Shown here: positions 27,371 through 38,108 of the stretch, in pieces | Numbering within the stretch: the stretch's first letter is position 1 | Layout of the letters: every line of letters starts with the position of its first letter | Notes under the pieces: generated by a model | Databases searched by the model: none | What the model was told of the DNA's origin: nothing | Seen by the model: only the letters and a program-made list of their open reading frames with translations | Origin: Bog-473 sp963753115 | GTDB lineage: Bacteria; Actinomycetota; Acidimicrobiia; Acidimicrobiales; RAAP-2 | DNA length: 64,000 nt | Assembly: GCA_963753115.1 (NCBI GenBank) | Contig: CAVWBB010000016.1 | Coordinates: forward strand, 1-64,000 | Direction of reading: 5' to 3' | Position numbers and translations under genes: made by a program

Positions 27371-28357
27371 ATGCGCTTCGTCGTCGTGGGAGCCGGTGCA
27401 ATTGGCGGTGCAGTAGGGGGCCGCCTCTTCGAGCAGGGCTACGACGTCACGCTGGTGGCGCGTGGTGACCATGGCCGTGCGCTGCAGTCCGGCCTCGTCT
27501 TGGAGGCGCCGGGCGACACCGTCACCCTGCCGGTCCCCATCGTCACCGAGCCGGCGCAGGTGTCGTGGGAAGCCGACGCGGACGGCGATCCCGTCGTCCT
27601 GCTCGCGGTCAAGGGTCAGCACACCGACCACGCCCTCACCCAGCTGGCGGTGGCGCCGGCATCGACGCCGGTCGTCTGCATGCAGAACGGCGTGGAGAAC
27701 GAGCGTCGCGTGCTGCGCCACTTCCCGCACACCTACGGGATGTGCGTCATGTGCCCCGCCACGCAGTTGCGTCCGGGCGTCATTCAGGTGCACTCGGCTC
27801 CGGTGTCGGGCCTGCTCGACCTGGGCCGCTTCCCCGCCGGCGTGGACGAACGAGGCCAGGCGATCGCCGACGCCATCGCCACGACGACCTTCCAGTCGGT
27901 GGCCCGGCCCGACATCATGCGGTGGAAGTACCGGAAACTCCTCATGAACCTGGCCAACGCGGTCGAGGCGCTCGCGGGGCCCGAGGGCAGGTTCGGGCCG
28001 CTGGCCCGCGCCGCCCAACGCGAGGGGAAGGAGGCCCTGGAAGCAGCGGGCATCGCGGTCGCCTCGTCCGAGGAGGACCGCGAGCGGCGCGGTGACTTCC
28101 TGCAGATGGCGCCGACACCCTCGGGGGAGTGGCAGGGGGGCTCCAGCTGGCAGAGCCTGGCGCGGGGGGCCGGCTCGATCGAGGCCGAATTCCTCAACGG
28201 CGAGATCGTGCTCATGGGTGCCCTTCACGGGGTGGCCACGCCGGTCAACGCCCTCCTGGAGCGCCTGGCGATCCGTGCCGCAGCCGAGGGAGCCGGTGCC
28301 GGGACCTGGCGCATCGAGGAGCTGAGCGAGCTCGCAGGAGTGCCCCATGGTGAGTGA
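27371..28357 (+). CDS. panE: ketopantoate reductase (2-dehydropantoate 2-reductase) family
   Basis: A 328-residue NADPH-dependent reductase. The nucleotide motif VVGAGAIGGAVGGRL is at residues 5-19, then LLAVKGQHTDHAL, MQNGVENERRV, WKYRKLLMNLANAVEAL with the catalytic Lys region, and NGEIVLMGALHGVATPVN. All are ApbA/PanE hallmarks. True PanE makes pantoate for coenzyme A, but many paralogues act on other 2-keto acids, so the symbol is tentative. Its last codons overlap the DinB gene by 11 bases. Confidence 0.82.
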   Translation: MRFVVVGAGAIGGAVGGRLFEQGYDVTLVARGDHGRALQSGLVLEAPGDTVTLPVPIVTEPAQVSWEADADGDPVVLLAVKGQHTDHALTQLAVAPASTPVVCMQNGVENERRVLRHFPHTYGMCVMCPATQLRPGVIQVHSAPVSGLLDLGRFPAGVDERGQAIADAIATTTFQSVARPDIMRWKYRKLLMNLANAVEALAGPEGRFGPLARAAQREGKEALEAAGIAVASSEEDRERRGDFLQMAPTPSGEWQGGSSWQSLARGAGSIEAEFLNGEIVLMGALHGVATPVNALLERLAIRAAAEGAGAGTWRIEELSELAGVPHGE

Positions 28358-28832
28358 GCGGGCCGCCGCCCTGGCCGACGACTTCGCGGCGGCGAACGCC
28401 GAGGCGGCGGCCTTCGCCCGCTCCTGCCCGACGGAGGCCTGGGCACGTCCGGTGCCCGGCGAGGAGTGGACGGTCGGCGTCACCCTGCACCACATCGCAG
28501 AGTCCTACGCACAGAGCCGGCGCTGGGTGGCCGCGATGGCCGGAGGCGAGGGGGTCACCGAGACGGCGGACATGATCGACCAGGCCAACGCCGCACACGC
28601 CGAGCGCGCCGGGTCCGCCACGCCGGCCGAGACGGTGGCGCTCCTCGAGGAGAGTGGCACCTTGCTCGAAGCGGAGCTGCGGGCGTGCAGCGACGACGAG
28701 CTCGACCGCAGGGCCCCCTTCGGGCCCGCCGGCGGCATGATGTTTCCGACGGCCGACCTGGCGGCGGTGCCGGCCCGCCATACCCGCGAGCACCTGGCGC
28801 ACGCCCGTGCCGCAGCCGCGGCAGGAGGCTGA
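28347..28832 (+). CDS. DinB-superfamily protein
   Basis: A 161-residue four-helix protein. VGVTLHHIAESYAQSRRW carries the first conserved His, and PARHTREHLAHARAAA carries the closing His pair, as in metal-binding DinB_2 proteins. It overlaps the end of the panE-like gene and is likely co-translated with it. Function unknown; thiol-S-transferase-like activity is a family possibility. Confidence 0.8.
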   Translation: MVSERAAALADDFAAANAEAAAFARSCPTEAWARPVPGEEWTVGVTLHHIAESYAQSRRWVAAMAGGEGVTETADMIDQANAAHAERAGSATPAETVALLEESGTLLEAELRACSDDELDRRAPFGPAGGMMFPTADLAAVPARHTREHLAHARAAAAAGG

Positions 28833-28853
28833 AGGCCGCGGGGCCGCGCCGGG

Positions 28854-31140
28854 TCAGTCGGCGTGCAGCGCGGCGCGGACCTCGTCGGCGGGGTCGGGGC
28901 GAAGCGAACCGGGCGTGTCCACCCGTACCTCGTGCACCGTGCCCTCGAAGCGCGCCGGCGGCTCGTAACGCGCCGACACGGGGAACCCGCTGTCCCAGCC
29001 CAGCCGCAGGCCCGCCCCGCCGTGCTGCATGGCCAGCGGGAGCATCCCCTCGACCGCCGTCTCGTCGACCGCCTCTCCGTCCACGAGTCAGGATCATGCG
29101 GCCTGGCGCGTGGCCCTCACCGACCACGTAGGAAACGGTGATCTCGTGGTGGCCGGGGGCGAGGGTGGACGACATCGCCAGCTCGAGCACATCGGCGGCC
29201 CGGGCGAACGTGAAGTGGGCGCGGCCACCGACGAGGTAGAGCGCGAACCCCCCGAACCAGTCGCCGAGGGCGAAGACGGCACCGTCGGCTCCTTCCCGGT
29301 CGGTGTCGATGTCGGCGGTGATGTCGAAGCCGCCCCAGAGAAGCGGCACGGACTCGTCGGCCACCGCGCCTCCACCCGGACGGAACGTGCGTGCGTGCCC
29401 AGCCGGCCAGGCCGGGGGGATGAAACCTCCGAAGCGGTCGACCAGCCCGTCGGAGATCGGGAGGACGTTGTTGCGGTGCGCCTCGGTGTCCCACAGGTCG
29501 CGCAGCTGCTGCAGCCGCTCCGGCTCGTCGTCGGCGCGATCGGTCGACTCGGAGAAGTCAACGGAGAGGTCGAAGAGCTCCCAGCGATCGTCGGCGAAGT
29601 CCCGGCTGCCGACGGCGAGCTCCTCCTCGTCGAGGATGCCGGTGCTGAAGTGGTTGGTCGTCGCCTTCCACCCCTCGTGGTAGATGGAGCGCGAGCCCAT
29701 CATCTCGAAGTACTGCGTGTGGTGGACCTCGGGGGAGCCCGGGTCCTGCAGGGAGCCCAGGAGGCTCACGCCGTCCACCGGTTGCTGGGCCACACCGTCG
29801 ACGCGGTCCGGGACCTCCAGGCCGGCGGCGCCCAGGATCGTCGGCATGAGGTCGATGGCGTGCGCGAACTGTGACCGCACCGCTCCCGGATCTGCGATCC
29901 GGCCGGGCCAGTGCACGATGAGAGGCGTCCGTGTGCCGCCCAGCCAGGTGTAGCGCTTCCAGAGCTTGTGGGGCGTGTTGCCCGCCCAGGCCCAGGCCCA
30001 CGAGTAGTGGTTGTACGTGCTGAAGCCGCCCCAGTCGTCGTAGTGGGCCAGGTTGTCGGCCATCGACTCCCGGATGTGCGCGGTGAACCGATGCTCGTTG
30101 ACGCTGCCCGCGACGCCGCCCTCGGCGCTGGCCCCGTTGTCGGAGAACACCATCACCAACGTGTTGTCGAGCGCGCCGAGCGCTTCCAACGACGAGAGGA
30201 CGCGGCCGATCTGCGCGTCGGTGTGCGTCAGGAAACCGGCGAAGACCTCTTGTTGGCGCGCCAGCATCCGCCGCTCGTCGGCCGGGAGATCGGACCAGGC
30301 CTGCACCCACTCCGGGCGTTCCGTGAGCACGGTGCCGTCGGGCACCATGCCCGACGCACGCTGGCGGGCGAACACCTCTTCCCGCCACGCGTCCCACCCC
30401 TTGTCGAACACGCCGCGGTACGGATCCACCCACTCGGGCGCGACGTGGTGCGGGGCGTGCATGGCACCCAGGGCGAAGTAGAGGAAGAAGGGCTTGCCCG
30501 GTGCCCCCTGCTGCTGGTCCTGCACCATGCGAACGGCCTGATCGGCCAGGTCCTCGCTCAGGTGGTAGCCCTCCTCGGGCCGGCGCGGCGGCTCGATGTA
30601 GTGGTTGTCGCAGACCAGGTTCGGGGTCCAGTGGTTGGTATCGCCCTGCAGGAAGCCGTAGTAGCGCTCGAACCCGAGGCCAAGCGGCCAGGTGTCGAAG
30701 GGTCCCGCTGCCGAGCGCTGCCAGCGGGGCGTGAGGTGCCACTTGCCGACGGCCATGGTCGAGTAGCCGGCATCGCGCAGGAGCCGGGGGAGCGTCGCCG
30801 CCGTCTTGGGCAGGCGGGCGTGGTAGCCGGGGAAGCCCAGCGGAATGTCGGCCAGGAACCCCATGCCGACCGCGTGGTGGTTGCGACCGGTGAAGAAGGA
30901 CGCCCTGGTGGGTGAGCACAGGGAGGTGACGTGGAAGCGGTTGAACGGAGCACCCCCCGCGGCCAGGTCGTCCAGGTGGGGAGTTCCTATATCGGAGCCG
31001 AAGGCCCCCAGGTGGCCGAAGCCGGTGTCGTCGAGCACGATGGCGATGACGTTGGGCGCGCCCTGGGGCGGCTTGGGGTCGTGGGGGAATCGTGGCGTCG
31101 ACTCGGCCGGGGTGAAACCGATCTGCTGGGGCTCGTCCAT
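28854..31140 (-). CDS. arylsulfatase (type I sulfatase), frameshifted near the 3' end
   Basis: About 761 residues. The metal-binding VLDDTGFGHLGAFG follows the N terminus, and the formylglycine motif CSPTR has Cys75, with SFFTGRN next, so the catalytic site is intact. It hydrolyses sulfate esters after conversion of Cys75 to formylglycine. At about 29090 an extra base shifts the frame; LTVDGEAVDETAVEG and the C-terminal ending VRAALHAD are in the other frame and end at 28854. ATG 31140 is used; an earlier in-frame start at 31179 adds an unrelated leader. Cytosolic, with no signal peptide. Confidence 0.85.
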
Positions 31141-31201
31141 ACTGCGAGAGGGTAGACCCTGGGCTGTTTGCAACTGCACACGCAGGGGTAACGTGTTCTC
31201 G

Positions 31202-31486
31202 ATGCAGGGCCATGTGCCTGTTCCACCTCAGCCCCACTTCCCTGAGGGCCTGGGCCCGTTCATCGGGTACCTGGCCGTCCGCGAGCCGCGACCACTCGAC
31301 GACCGGCCGCCCCAGGAGGCAGCGTGGGCGGACGCGGACGGCACGGTCCTCGACCAGTTCGCCGACCTCGGCGACTGGGAGCCGATGCACCGGCCTCTCA
31401 TACAGGTTCTGGCGGTCGTCGTGTCGATCTCGCTGGTCGTCGCCGGCGTGGGCACCGTGCTCGAAGTCCTGCTCGCCGCGCGCTAG
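31202..31486 (+). CDS. hypothetical single-TM protein
   Basis: A 94-residue protein starting MQGHVPVPPQPHFPEGLGPF, with a Pro-rich soluble part and a C-terminal TM helix (IQVLAVVVSISLVVAGVGTV). It diverges from the arylsulfatase gene with 61 bases between starts. No family recognised; the helix and clean start support it as real. Confidence 0.55.
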   Translation: MQGHVPVPPQPHFPEGLGPFIGYLAVREPRPLDDRPPQEAAWADADGTVLDQFADLGDWEPMHRPLIQVLAVVVSISLVVAGVGTVLEVLLAAR

Positions 31487-31529
31487 CGATCACGGCTGCG
31501 TTGGTCTCAGGGTGCCGAAGGAGGCATCG

Positions 31530-33143
31530 TCACCGACCGCCGGGTGGGCGCCGGCGTCGCCACAGCAACCAGGCTCCTCCGCTGAGGACGACGAGGCCGC
31601 CGGCCACGGCGGCTGCGATCACCCACGGGTTGGACGATGCAGGGGAGCCGGTGGTCGTCGCCGTCGCCGTCCTCGTGGTGGTCGTGGTCCGACCGGTCGT
31701 GGCGGTGACCGCCGTCGTGGGGGTGGATGTCGAGGTGGTCCCGGAGGTGGTCGACGAGGTCGCTTTGAACGCGACAACGCGGGTCGCCGCGGACGCGAGG
31801 AGCAGACCCGCACCGACGGAAGGAGTCGGGAAGTGGTTGGCTGGCGTACCGATCATGGCGCGCGCGTGCACCGCCCCGGTCGAGGGATTGAGGCCGTACA
31901 GGACGCCGTCCGAGTCCATGGTCCAGACGAGTCCAGCCGCCACGATCGGCGGCCCGCCCCCGGCCGACGAACTCCACAGGAGATGCAAGGAAGCGGGCGA
32001 AGCCGAGACCTGCACGGCGATCGGGCCGCTCTGGCACGGTAGATAGACGGTCGAACCCACGACCGCGGCGCCGCCGTCGATGTCGTCACCACAAGCGTTA
32101 ACGAGCTGGGCCTGCTGCCCACCGATGCCGCCGAGGCTCGACCCGTTCAACAAGAAGACACGGCGCGACTTGCTGGCCGCCACGACCTGGCCGTTGCCGA
32201 GCAGCGCCACGCCGGTCGACATGTCGAGGTCGCGGGCATTGTCCGATGCCCACGACGACGGGGCGAAGTATTGCTGCAGCTTCATGGTCGGCGAGAGTTC
32301 CAGCACCGAATCGCTGTCGTCGTAGGCATGGCTCGGCGAGGTCACCGAGCCGTTGCCCGCTGTGACCCAGACGTTGCCGTTGGCGTCGACCGTCGGCGCC
32401 GCACCGCCCATCCAGACCGCACCCTGGCTCTCGCCCGGCGCCGAATCGACACTGAACGAAGCGGGCGTGCCCCCCGCTTCGGGCACCGACATCACCCACC
32501 CGTGATACGTCGAGCAGTCGCCGAAATTGCCGCCGAATCCGAAGACGACGCGGCCGGCGTCCAGGGTCAGCCCCGTGCGTTGGAGGAGCGCGGCCGCAGT
32601 GGACCCCGCCGGATCGACGTCCTGATGTAACTCGATGGTTCCGGCGTCAAGACTGAGTCCGACGAGCCGGTGGGTCGGGCTCCCGTTGACAAGCTCGTCG
32701 GCCACCACGAAGAGCTCACCACGAGCTTCGTCGATCACCGGCGTGCCGGTGATCCCCACGCTGGGGGAGATGTCGCCGCAGGGGAGCGAGGCCGCCGGCA
32801 CCGGCGTTCCGACGTGGGTCGACCACACCACCGCACCCGTGCTGGCGGACAGGGCGTCCACCGTGTCGTTCTCGGTGGCCACGTAGATCCGCCCACCTGA
32901 GACGAGTGGTTCGCCGTACAGTTGGCCGTCGAGGGCGGGGGAGGTCCAGGCGGGGGAGGCGACGCCCACGGAGGCGACCGATGTGGCCGCTCCATTCCCG
33001 TCGGGTGCCCCGTGGTACACGGTCCAGGACGGTGAGCTGGCGGGCGCCGCCGTCGCGCCGAGCGCCGGTGCGGCCCAGCCCACCGTCAGCAGAGCAGCAC
33101 AGCACGCGACGACGGTGACATCGTGTGCCCTTCGGGAGGGCAC
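31530..33143 (-). CDS. secreted/surface PQQ-like beta-propeller protein
   Basis: About 537 residues. N-terminal hydrophobic signal (VVACCAALLTVGWAAPALGA), then repeated blade motifs such as GGRIYVATENDTVDALSAST, LWSSSAGGGPP and VWTMDSDGVLYGLNPSTGAV, as in PQQ-like WD propellers. A Ser/Thr-rich stalk follows, then a TM helix and an RRRRPP tail, so the propeller would be displayed outside and anchored at its C terminus. GTG 33143 is chosen for the signal peptide. It lies right behind the sugar ABC permease and may be in that operon. No enzyme activity is evident. Confidence 0.75.
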   Translation of the reverse strand: MPSRRAHDVTVVACCAALLTVGWAAPALGATAAPASSPSWTVYHGAPDGNGAATSVASVGVASPAWTSPALDGQLYGEPLVSGGRIYVATENDTVDALSASTGAVVWSTHVGTPVPAASLPCGDISPSVGITGTPVIDEARGELFVVADELVNGSPTHRLVGLSLDAGTIELHQDVDPAGSTAAALLQRTGLTLDAGRVVFGFGGNFGDCSTYHGWVMSVPEAGGTPASFSVDSAPGESQGAVWMGGAAPTVDANGNVWVTAGNGSVTSPSHAYDDSDSVLELSPTMKLQQYFAPSSWASDNARDLDMSTGVALLGNGQVVAASKSRRVFLLNGSSLGGIGGQQAQLVNACGDDIDGGAAVVGSTVYLPCQSGPIAVQVSASPASLHLLWSSSAGGGPPIVAAGLVWTMDSDGVLYGLNPSTGAVHARAMIGTPANHFPTPSVGAGLLLASAATRVVAFKATSSTTSGTTSTSTPTTAVTATTGRTTTTTRTATATTTGSPASSNPWVIAAAVAGGLVVLSGGAWLLWRRRRPPGGR

Positions 33144-33163
33144 GGCGACCGCGGCCTCCGGGG

Positions 33164-34568
33164 TCAGGCCTCGCTCGAACGACCTCTCCGGCGCAGCGTG
33201 GAGTCCACGGCGACAGCGACGAGCAGGACGGCGGCGGTGGCGATGTCGGTTCCCGCCGTGCTGATGTTGAGCAGCGCGAGCCCATTGGTAAGCGTGGCGA
33301 TGACGAGGCCACCCAGGACCGGGTGGATCGGCTTGCCGTGCCCGCCGAACAGGCTCGCCCCGCCGATCACTGCCGCGGCCACCGCATAGAGGACATAGGT
33401 ACCCCCGTCGAACCCGACGGAAAGGGAGCCCAGGCGGGAGGCGTAGACGACGACGGCCAGTCCTGCGACGAAGCTGCAGAAGCGCGAAGGTGATGGTCCG
33501 GACCCGTGCCACATGGATGCCGGCTCGACGGGCGGCTTCGGGGCTGGCGCCGATGGCGTACATGTAGCGGCCGAGCCGGGTTCTCGCCCGAACATGAAGA
33601 CTGGGCGACCACCACCACGACGAGCGACCGGAATGACCCACGGCACCCCCTGCACCGGGGTCAGCACGCCGCGGTTCAGGTTGCAGACGAACACCAGCAC
33701 GACGCCAGCCACGGCGACCGCGCCGACCGTGGCCAGATGTGATGCCCAGCTGGCGGTGCGCTCAGGCCCTGCGAGCGCACGCCGGCCCGTGGACAGGATG
33801 GAGGTCAGTGCGAAGAGCCCCACGGCCACCACGAGCAGGATCCAGCCCGCGGCCGGGCGTCATGTTGCCATTGACGAGGTCGTAGATCACGCTGTTCGTG
33901 ACGTTGATGACGCCGCCAGTCGCTCCCTTGTCGGTGTCGAAGACGTAGATCAGGACGCCCTGCCAACCCAGCAGACCGGCCAGATGTCACGACGAACGAT
34001 GGGATCTTGAGTCGAGTGATGATCGCCCCTTGGAACGCGCCGATGACGAAGCACGCCGCCAGGCCCACGATCAGGCCGGCCCACCACGGCCAGCTGGTGG
34101 GCGCCGCGATCAGAGCCAGGGCGATCGTGGCGCCCACGGCGCCCACGAAGCCGACGGACAGGTCGATTTCGCTGAGGATGAGGGCGTACAGCTCGGCCAT
34201 GCCCAGAAGGATGATGAAGGCCGCCTGGACGAACAGGTTGACGATGTTGGCTGAGGTGAAGAACACGTTCGACTGGACATCGAAGAAGATGCAGATGACG
34301 ATCAGGCCGATGATGATCGGCAGAGCGCCGCTCTCCCCGCCACGGATGCGCTTCCACCAGGCCCGCAGATAGTCGCCGAGCGAGTCGGCCAGACGTCGGG
34401 CGCCAGCGACGACGAGCGCCCGGGGTCCATGGCGCTACCAGGGGTGGCCGAGGTCGGGGCTGCTTCCTCGGCTCCCTTGCCACCCGCCACGGGTTTCGTC
34501 GAGCGACGTCGGTCAATTGCGTCGCCACGCCCGGTAGCCGCTTCCCGCGTCGACTGACCCGTGGTCAT
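33164..34568 (-). pseudogene. sugar ABC transporter permease (XylH/RbsC-like), multiply frameshifted
   Basis: The inner-membrane permease of a ribose/xylose-type importer. Successive frames give SGALPIIIGLIVICIFFDVQ, ANIVNLFVQAAFIILLGMAE, LILSEIDLSVGFVGAVGATI (the BPD_transp_2 hallmark), VPWVIPV, RLGRYMYAIGASPEAARRAG, and VIATLTNGLALLNISTAGTD, in the right order. At least four shifts, near 34420, 33975, 33860, 33600 and 33490, are needed. Start may be ATG 34568 (in a tail shared with the ATPase) or ATG 34430. The order of motifs is complete, so decay is recent or the sequence has errors. Confidence 0.7.
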
Positions 34569-35291
34569 GTATTCGACGACGACCTGAGGTGTCGAAATCG
34601 GAGGCCGGGCCTTGCGCCACCAGCCTGCCCAGGTAGAGCACGGAAACCTGGTCCGCCACGTTGAAGACGTCGAACGAGGTTGTGGGAGACGACCATCACC
34701 GCCGTCCCCTGGCTCGACAGTCGCTTGATGAGCTCGAGTACCTCTCGGTCTGCGCCACCCCGAGCGCCGCGGTGGGCTCGTCCATGATGACCAGCTTGGC
34801 GGCCGACAGGACGGCTTTGGCCACGGCTACGGATTGACGCTGGCCGCCGGACAGCGAGGCCACCGGCTGGCGGATGGAGCGCACGGTCGTGACGTGGAGG
34901 TCCGGCGAGCGTCTGCCGGGCGGTCAGCTCCATGGCGGTCTCGTCGAGGAAGCCGATGGCGCATCATTTCGTGCCCGAGGAAGAGGTTCTGCACGATGTC
35001 GAGGTTGTCGCACAGCGCAAGGTCCTGATAGATGGTGGTGATCCCAGTGCCTCGGCGTCGTTCGGGCTGTGGATATGGGCCGGCTTGACCCTCCCAGAGG
35101 ATCTGGCCTTCGGTTGGTTGCCAGAGCCCGGAGATCGTCTTGATCGTGACCGACTTGCCGGCGCCGTTGTCGCCGACGAGGGCGGTCACCTTGCCGGCCG
35201 GCACGGCAAGGTTGACCTTGTTGAGTGCTTGGACCGCCCCGAACACCTTGCTCACTCCCCGGAGCTCCAGCAGCGGTGCACCCTCGGTCAT
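34565..35291 (-). pseudogene. sugar ABC transporter ATP-binding protein, multiply frameshifted
   Basis: Begins MTEGAPLLELRGVSKVFGAV at 35291, with Walker A GDNGAGKS, then IYQDLALCDNLDIVQNLFLG. Other frames supply ASLSGGQRQSVAVAKAVL (signature), LVIMDEPTAALG (Walker B), AVMVVSHNL and VADQVSVLYLGRLVAQGP. Only one ATPase domain, about 245 residues, is present, unlike two-domain RbsA. Shifts lie near 34950, 34890, 34745, 34680 and 34590. The likely C terminus VVVEYMTTG reads on past 34565 in another frame, so the exact end is uncertain. Confidence 0.7.
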
Positions 35292-35438
35292 GTTTGGACC
35301 CCCCTGTGGCGGACGGCTCGGGTCGCGGCTCTCCAGCGACCGACCCCCCCCCGTCGCCGGGACCGGGGGTCGGTCTGGAAGCTTCCTCGTATGGATCGAC
35401 AATACACAGCGGGCTGATGCCGAGCGAATGCACTCTTC

Positions 35439-36642
35439 TTACGCCGTTGTTACCCGGAGCTGCCAGCTGCTGGCGCTGGCGTAGGAGCCGGCGCAGAGCT
35501 GCGATGCCGGGACGAAGTTGTCCTTGACGACCGTGGCGTTCATGTTCGCCGTGGTGACCCAGGTTGGGGTCAGAGGACGGACGGCACGCTGACGTTCGCC
35601 GTGGTGTCCTGGGTCTTGCCGTTGGCCAACGAAGACGGTGGCGTCTTGCCGGCCCGCAGGTAGAGGGCGAGGGCAACCGCGGACTGGGCCTCGAGGTAGA
35701 TCGGCTTGTACACCGTGCCGCACTGGTAGCCCGAGAGCACGTTCTCGAGGCCGGTCAGCGTAGCGTCCTGACCCGTGGTCGGGAAGGTCTTCGGCTTCAC
35801 GTGGAGGGACTGCAGGTACGTGATGATGGGCGCGCCCGTCTCGTCATTGGGGATGAACGCCGAGTTGGCGTTGTGGTGTGCCGTGAAGACGGCCTGGAAC
35901 TCGGTCTCGGCCGTCGGCGGGTCCCACGTCCCGGCGGTGTGGGCAACAGCAACCCACTTGTCGGACTTGAAGTATCGGGTTGATGACGCAGTCGTAGCCC
36001 TGCGCGAACAGCGTGGCATTGTTGTCGGTCACCGCACCGTGCATGACCACGACCTGTGGCTTGCTGACGTGCCATGCGGCGACACAGCTGACCAGACCTT
36101 GGCCCATGACCTGGCCGACCGTCACGTTGTTGAAGCTGACGTAGTAGGAGCGGCTCCCGCCGAGCGTAAGCCGGTCGTAGTCGATGACCTTGACCCCACG
36201 CGACTTGGCGTAGCTCTCGATCTGGGTCCCCACGCCCGAGTCGAGAGGGTCGACGAGCAGCACCGTGGCGCCGTTCGAGATGTCGGTCTGCGCATCCGAC
36301 AGCTGGGTGGCGTCGCTCCCGAGGGCGTTCTGCACGACGTACTGCGACGAGCTCAGGCCTGCGGTCTGCGAGCGCCTTGGTGATGTCCGGCTGGTCGAAT
36401 TCGACGTAGCGCGTCGAACTGACCGTGTCGGGCATGATCGCGGCTACTTTTCCCTTTCCGGCCGCCGCCAGAGACTTGAACTGCTTCATGAAGCTGAAGT
36501 TGTTGGTGAACGAGCTCGTCGAGACGTTGGAAGGCGTGGTGACCCGGATCGAGGCCGAGGCCTCTCCGCACACCACTCCGACCAGCGTCGCCGACAATGC
36601 GAGGGAGAGCCCCCCGAACATGCCTGCCCTGCTGTAACGCAC
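35439..36642 (-). pseudogene. sugar ABC transporter substrate-binding protein (XylF-like), frameshifted
   Basis: Start GTG 36642 has AAGGAG and a signal peptide (MFGGLSLALSATLVGVVCGE) with a Cys that may be a lipobox. Periplasmic-binding segments in order: GKVAAIMPDTVSSTRYVEFD, then in a second frame LSDAQTDISNGATVLLVDPL and GVKVIDYDRLTLGGS, then in a third SAFIPNDETGAPIITYLQSL, GQDATLTGLENVLSGYQCGT, and the end TWVTTANMNATVVKDNFVPA in a fourth. D-xylose-binding-like proteins share TGQDA and GYQCGTVYKP. Three shifts near 36360, 35985 and 35570. Ligand: a pentose or similar sugar, by family. Confidence 0.75.
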
Positions 36643-36818
36643 ATTGTCTCCTTTGGTCCTGGATCGCCCTTCTGGGCGAGCCCCCTGCTGACTGCGTTCA
36701 GCCCGTCTGGACGGGTTGTATTGCAGTTTTGTTTCAAGTTTCGAGAACCATATATCCATCGAGTGACAAGGTCATTGCTGGGCAGACGCTGTGCGCATGC
36801 GCTCGCCGGCTGAGAGGG

Positions 36819-37720
36819 TCAGACGGCCTCGGCAGTGCCAGCCCATGCGGCCGCCCCGGACAGCCCGGCATCGTCACCGAGGGGGACAGGACGATCGTCA
36901 GGTCGTCGGGATGATGCCCGGGCCGTTGCAGAACCATGTCACGCAGCGGCTCGAAGAACTACTCCTGCCTGCCCATTGCGCACCGCCGATCGACACGGTG
37001 GTCGGGTAAAAGGACATGACCAGATTCGACAAGACCGGCGGCACAGGCGGCAATGGCTTGGTGCCAGATGGCTGACCGCGTCGGGCTCGCCGGACTCGGC
37101 GAGCGCCTGCACCTCTCGTGCGCTCAGGCGCCGAGGCCTGCGGCAAGCGCCAGTCGGGCCACTCCGCCGCCCGAGCCCAGATCTTCCACCGTGCACGGCG
37201 CTCCGTCCCGCCAGGCCCGCCAGTCGACGACGACATGGCCGAGCTCGGCCAACGAGCGCGTGCCCCGAACCAGCCTTCCACCGTGCACCACACCCGCCCC
37301 GATGCCGGTCGAAATCGTCAGATAGGCGACGGCGGAGCTCCCTGCGCCGGCGCCGAACGTCGCTTCGCCGACCGCCGCCAGATCCGCGTCGTTGGCGATG
37401 CTGACGGGCAGTCCGAGGTGGGCGGTCAAGCCACTCGTCGACAGCTGTCCGGGCCACTGCTTGGGCAGATTGGGAGCCCACAGGAGTCGGCCGGCCGCGT
37501 AGTCGACCGCACCGGGGAGCCCGACGACGGCGTGGGAGGGCGCACTGTGTCCAGGGGATGCTGCCACGGCGGCGATGAGATCGATCAGTGATGCCGGGAC
37601 GTCCGCCTGTGCCGGAGTGGGGATCGATTGACGGAGGAGTATCCGGCCCTTGGGATCGACCAGGGCGGCTCGCATCTGCGTCCCGCCGATATCGGCCGCC
37701 AAAACAGTCTGTGTCGTCAC
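36819..37720 (-). pseudogene. ROK-family sugar kinase, multiply frameshifted
   Basis: Starts GTG 37720 (TTQTVLAADIGGTQMRAALV, the ROK phosphate motif DIGGT). The active-site Asp is in NDADLAAVGE, and ISTGIGAGVV, LAELGHVVVD and then the gene breaks at 37124. Downstream frames supply IAACAAGL, NLVMSFYPTTVSIGG, FFEPLRDMV-like sequence, DDLTIVLSP and LGDDAGLSGAAAWAG, stop at 36819. Five or more shifts lie in the last 300 bases. The zinc-binding CxCGxxGC motif is replaced by APCTVEDLGSGGG, so this may be a non-glucose ROK kinase. First gene of the sugar operon. Confidence 0.7.
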
Positions 37721-37778
37721 TCGTTGACCCTCATGTCCGCCAGTCTCTCGCACCGCCCGATCGCGTCGGTCCGTGCAG

Positions 37779-38108
37779 CTACGCCGGGATCTCCCCGGGT
37801 GCATAGCCCGCCTTGCGGAGGAAGCGGCGCAGGTTCGTCAGCTGCTCCGCATCGATGTCCTTGTGCCGAGCAGGGTCGAACGTCTCCGTCTCACCGCCGA
37901 TGGTGACGAGGAGGTGGCCCTTGTGCGTCTCCTGTACGGTGCCAACGGCGTTGAGCAAGGAAAGGACCGCGTGCCATTCGATGTTGTGGCCCAGCGGATG
38001 CCGGAATACCTGTGCCAGCGTGTCTCGTTGATGGCTGTTCAGATGCCCGGCCTCTCCCACGTGGACTCCTCTTTTGCCTTGTTGCCGGCGAATGACCCGG
38101 CGGTCCAT
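37779..38108 (-). CDS. hypothetical protein, conserved-looking HicA-like small protein
   Basis: A 109-residue protein with NIEWHAVLSLLNAVGTVQET, KGHLLVTIGGETETF, and LTNLRRFLRKAGYAPGE. The pattern of a WHAVLSLL helix, GHLLVTIGG and RRFLxxAGY resembles actinobacterial hypothetical proteins with a HicA-like dsRNA-binding fold, but I am not certain. ATG 38108 is 98 bases from the divergent phosphoribosyltransferase and the stop is 58 bases before the ROK gene, so co-transcription with the sugar operon is possible. Confidence 0.55.
   Translation of the reverse strand: MDRRVIRRQQGKRGVHVGEAGHLNSHQRDTLAQVFRHPLGHNIEWHAVLSLLNAVGTVQETHKGHLLVTIGGETETFDPARHKDIDAEQLTNLRRFLRKAGYAPGEIPA

Noticed and set aside
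29558..31390. 600-residue minus frame beside the arylsulfatase
   Set aside because: It is the shifted reading of the sulfatase gene; the real frame carries CSPTR and metal-site residues.
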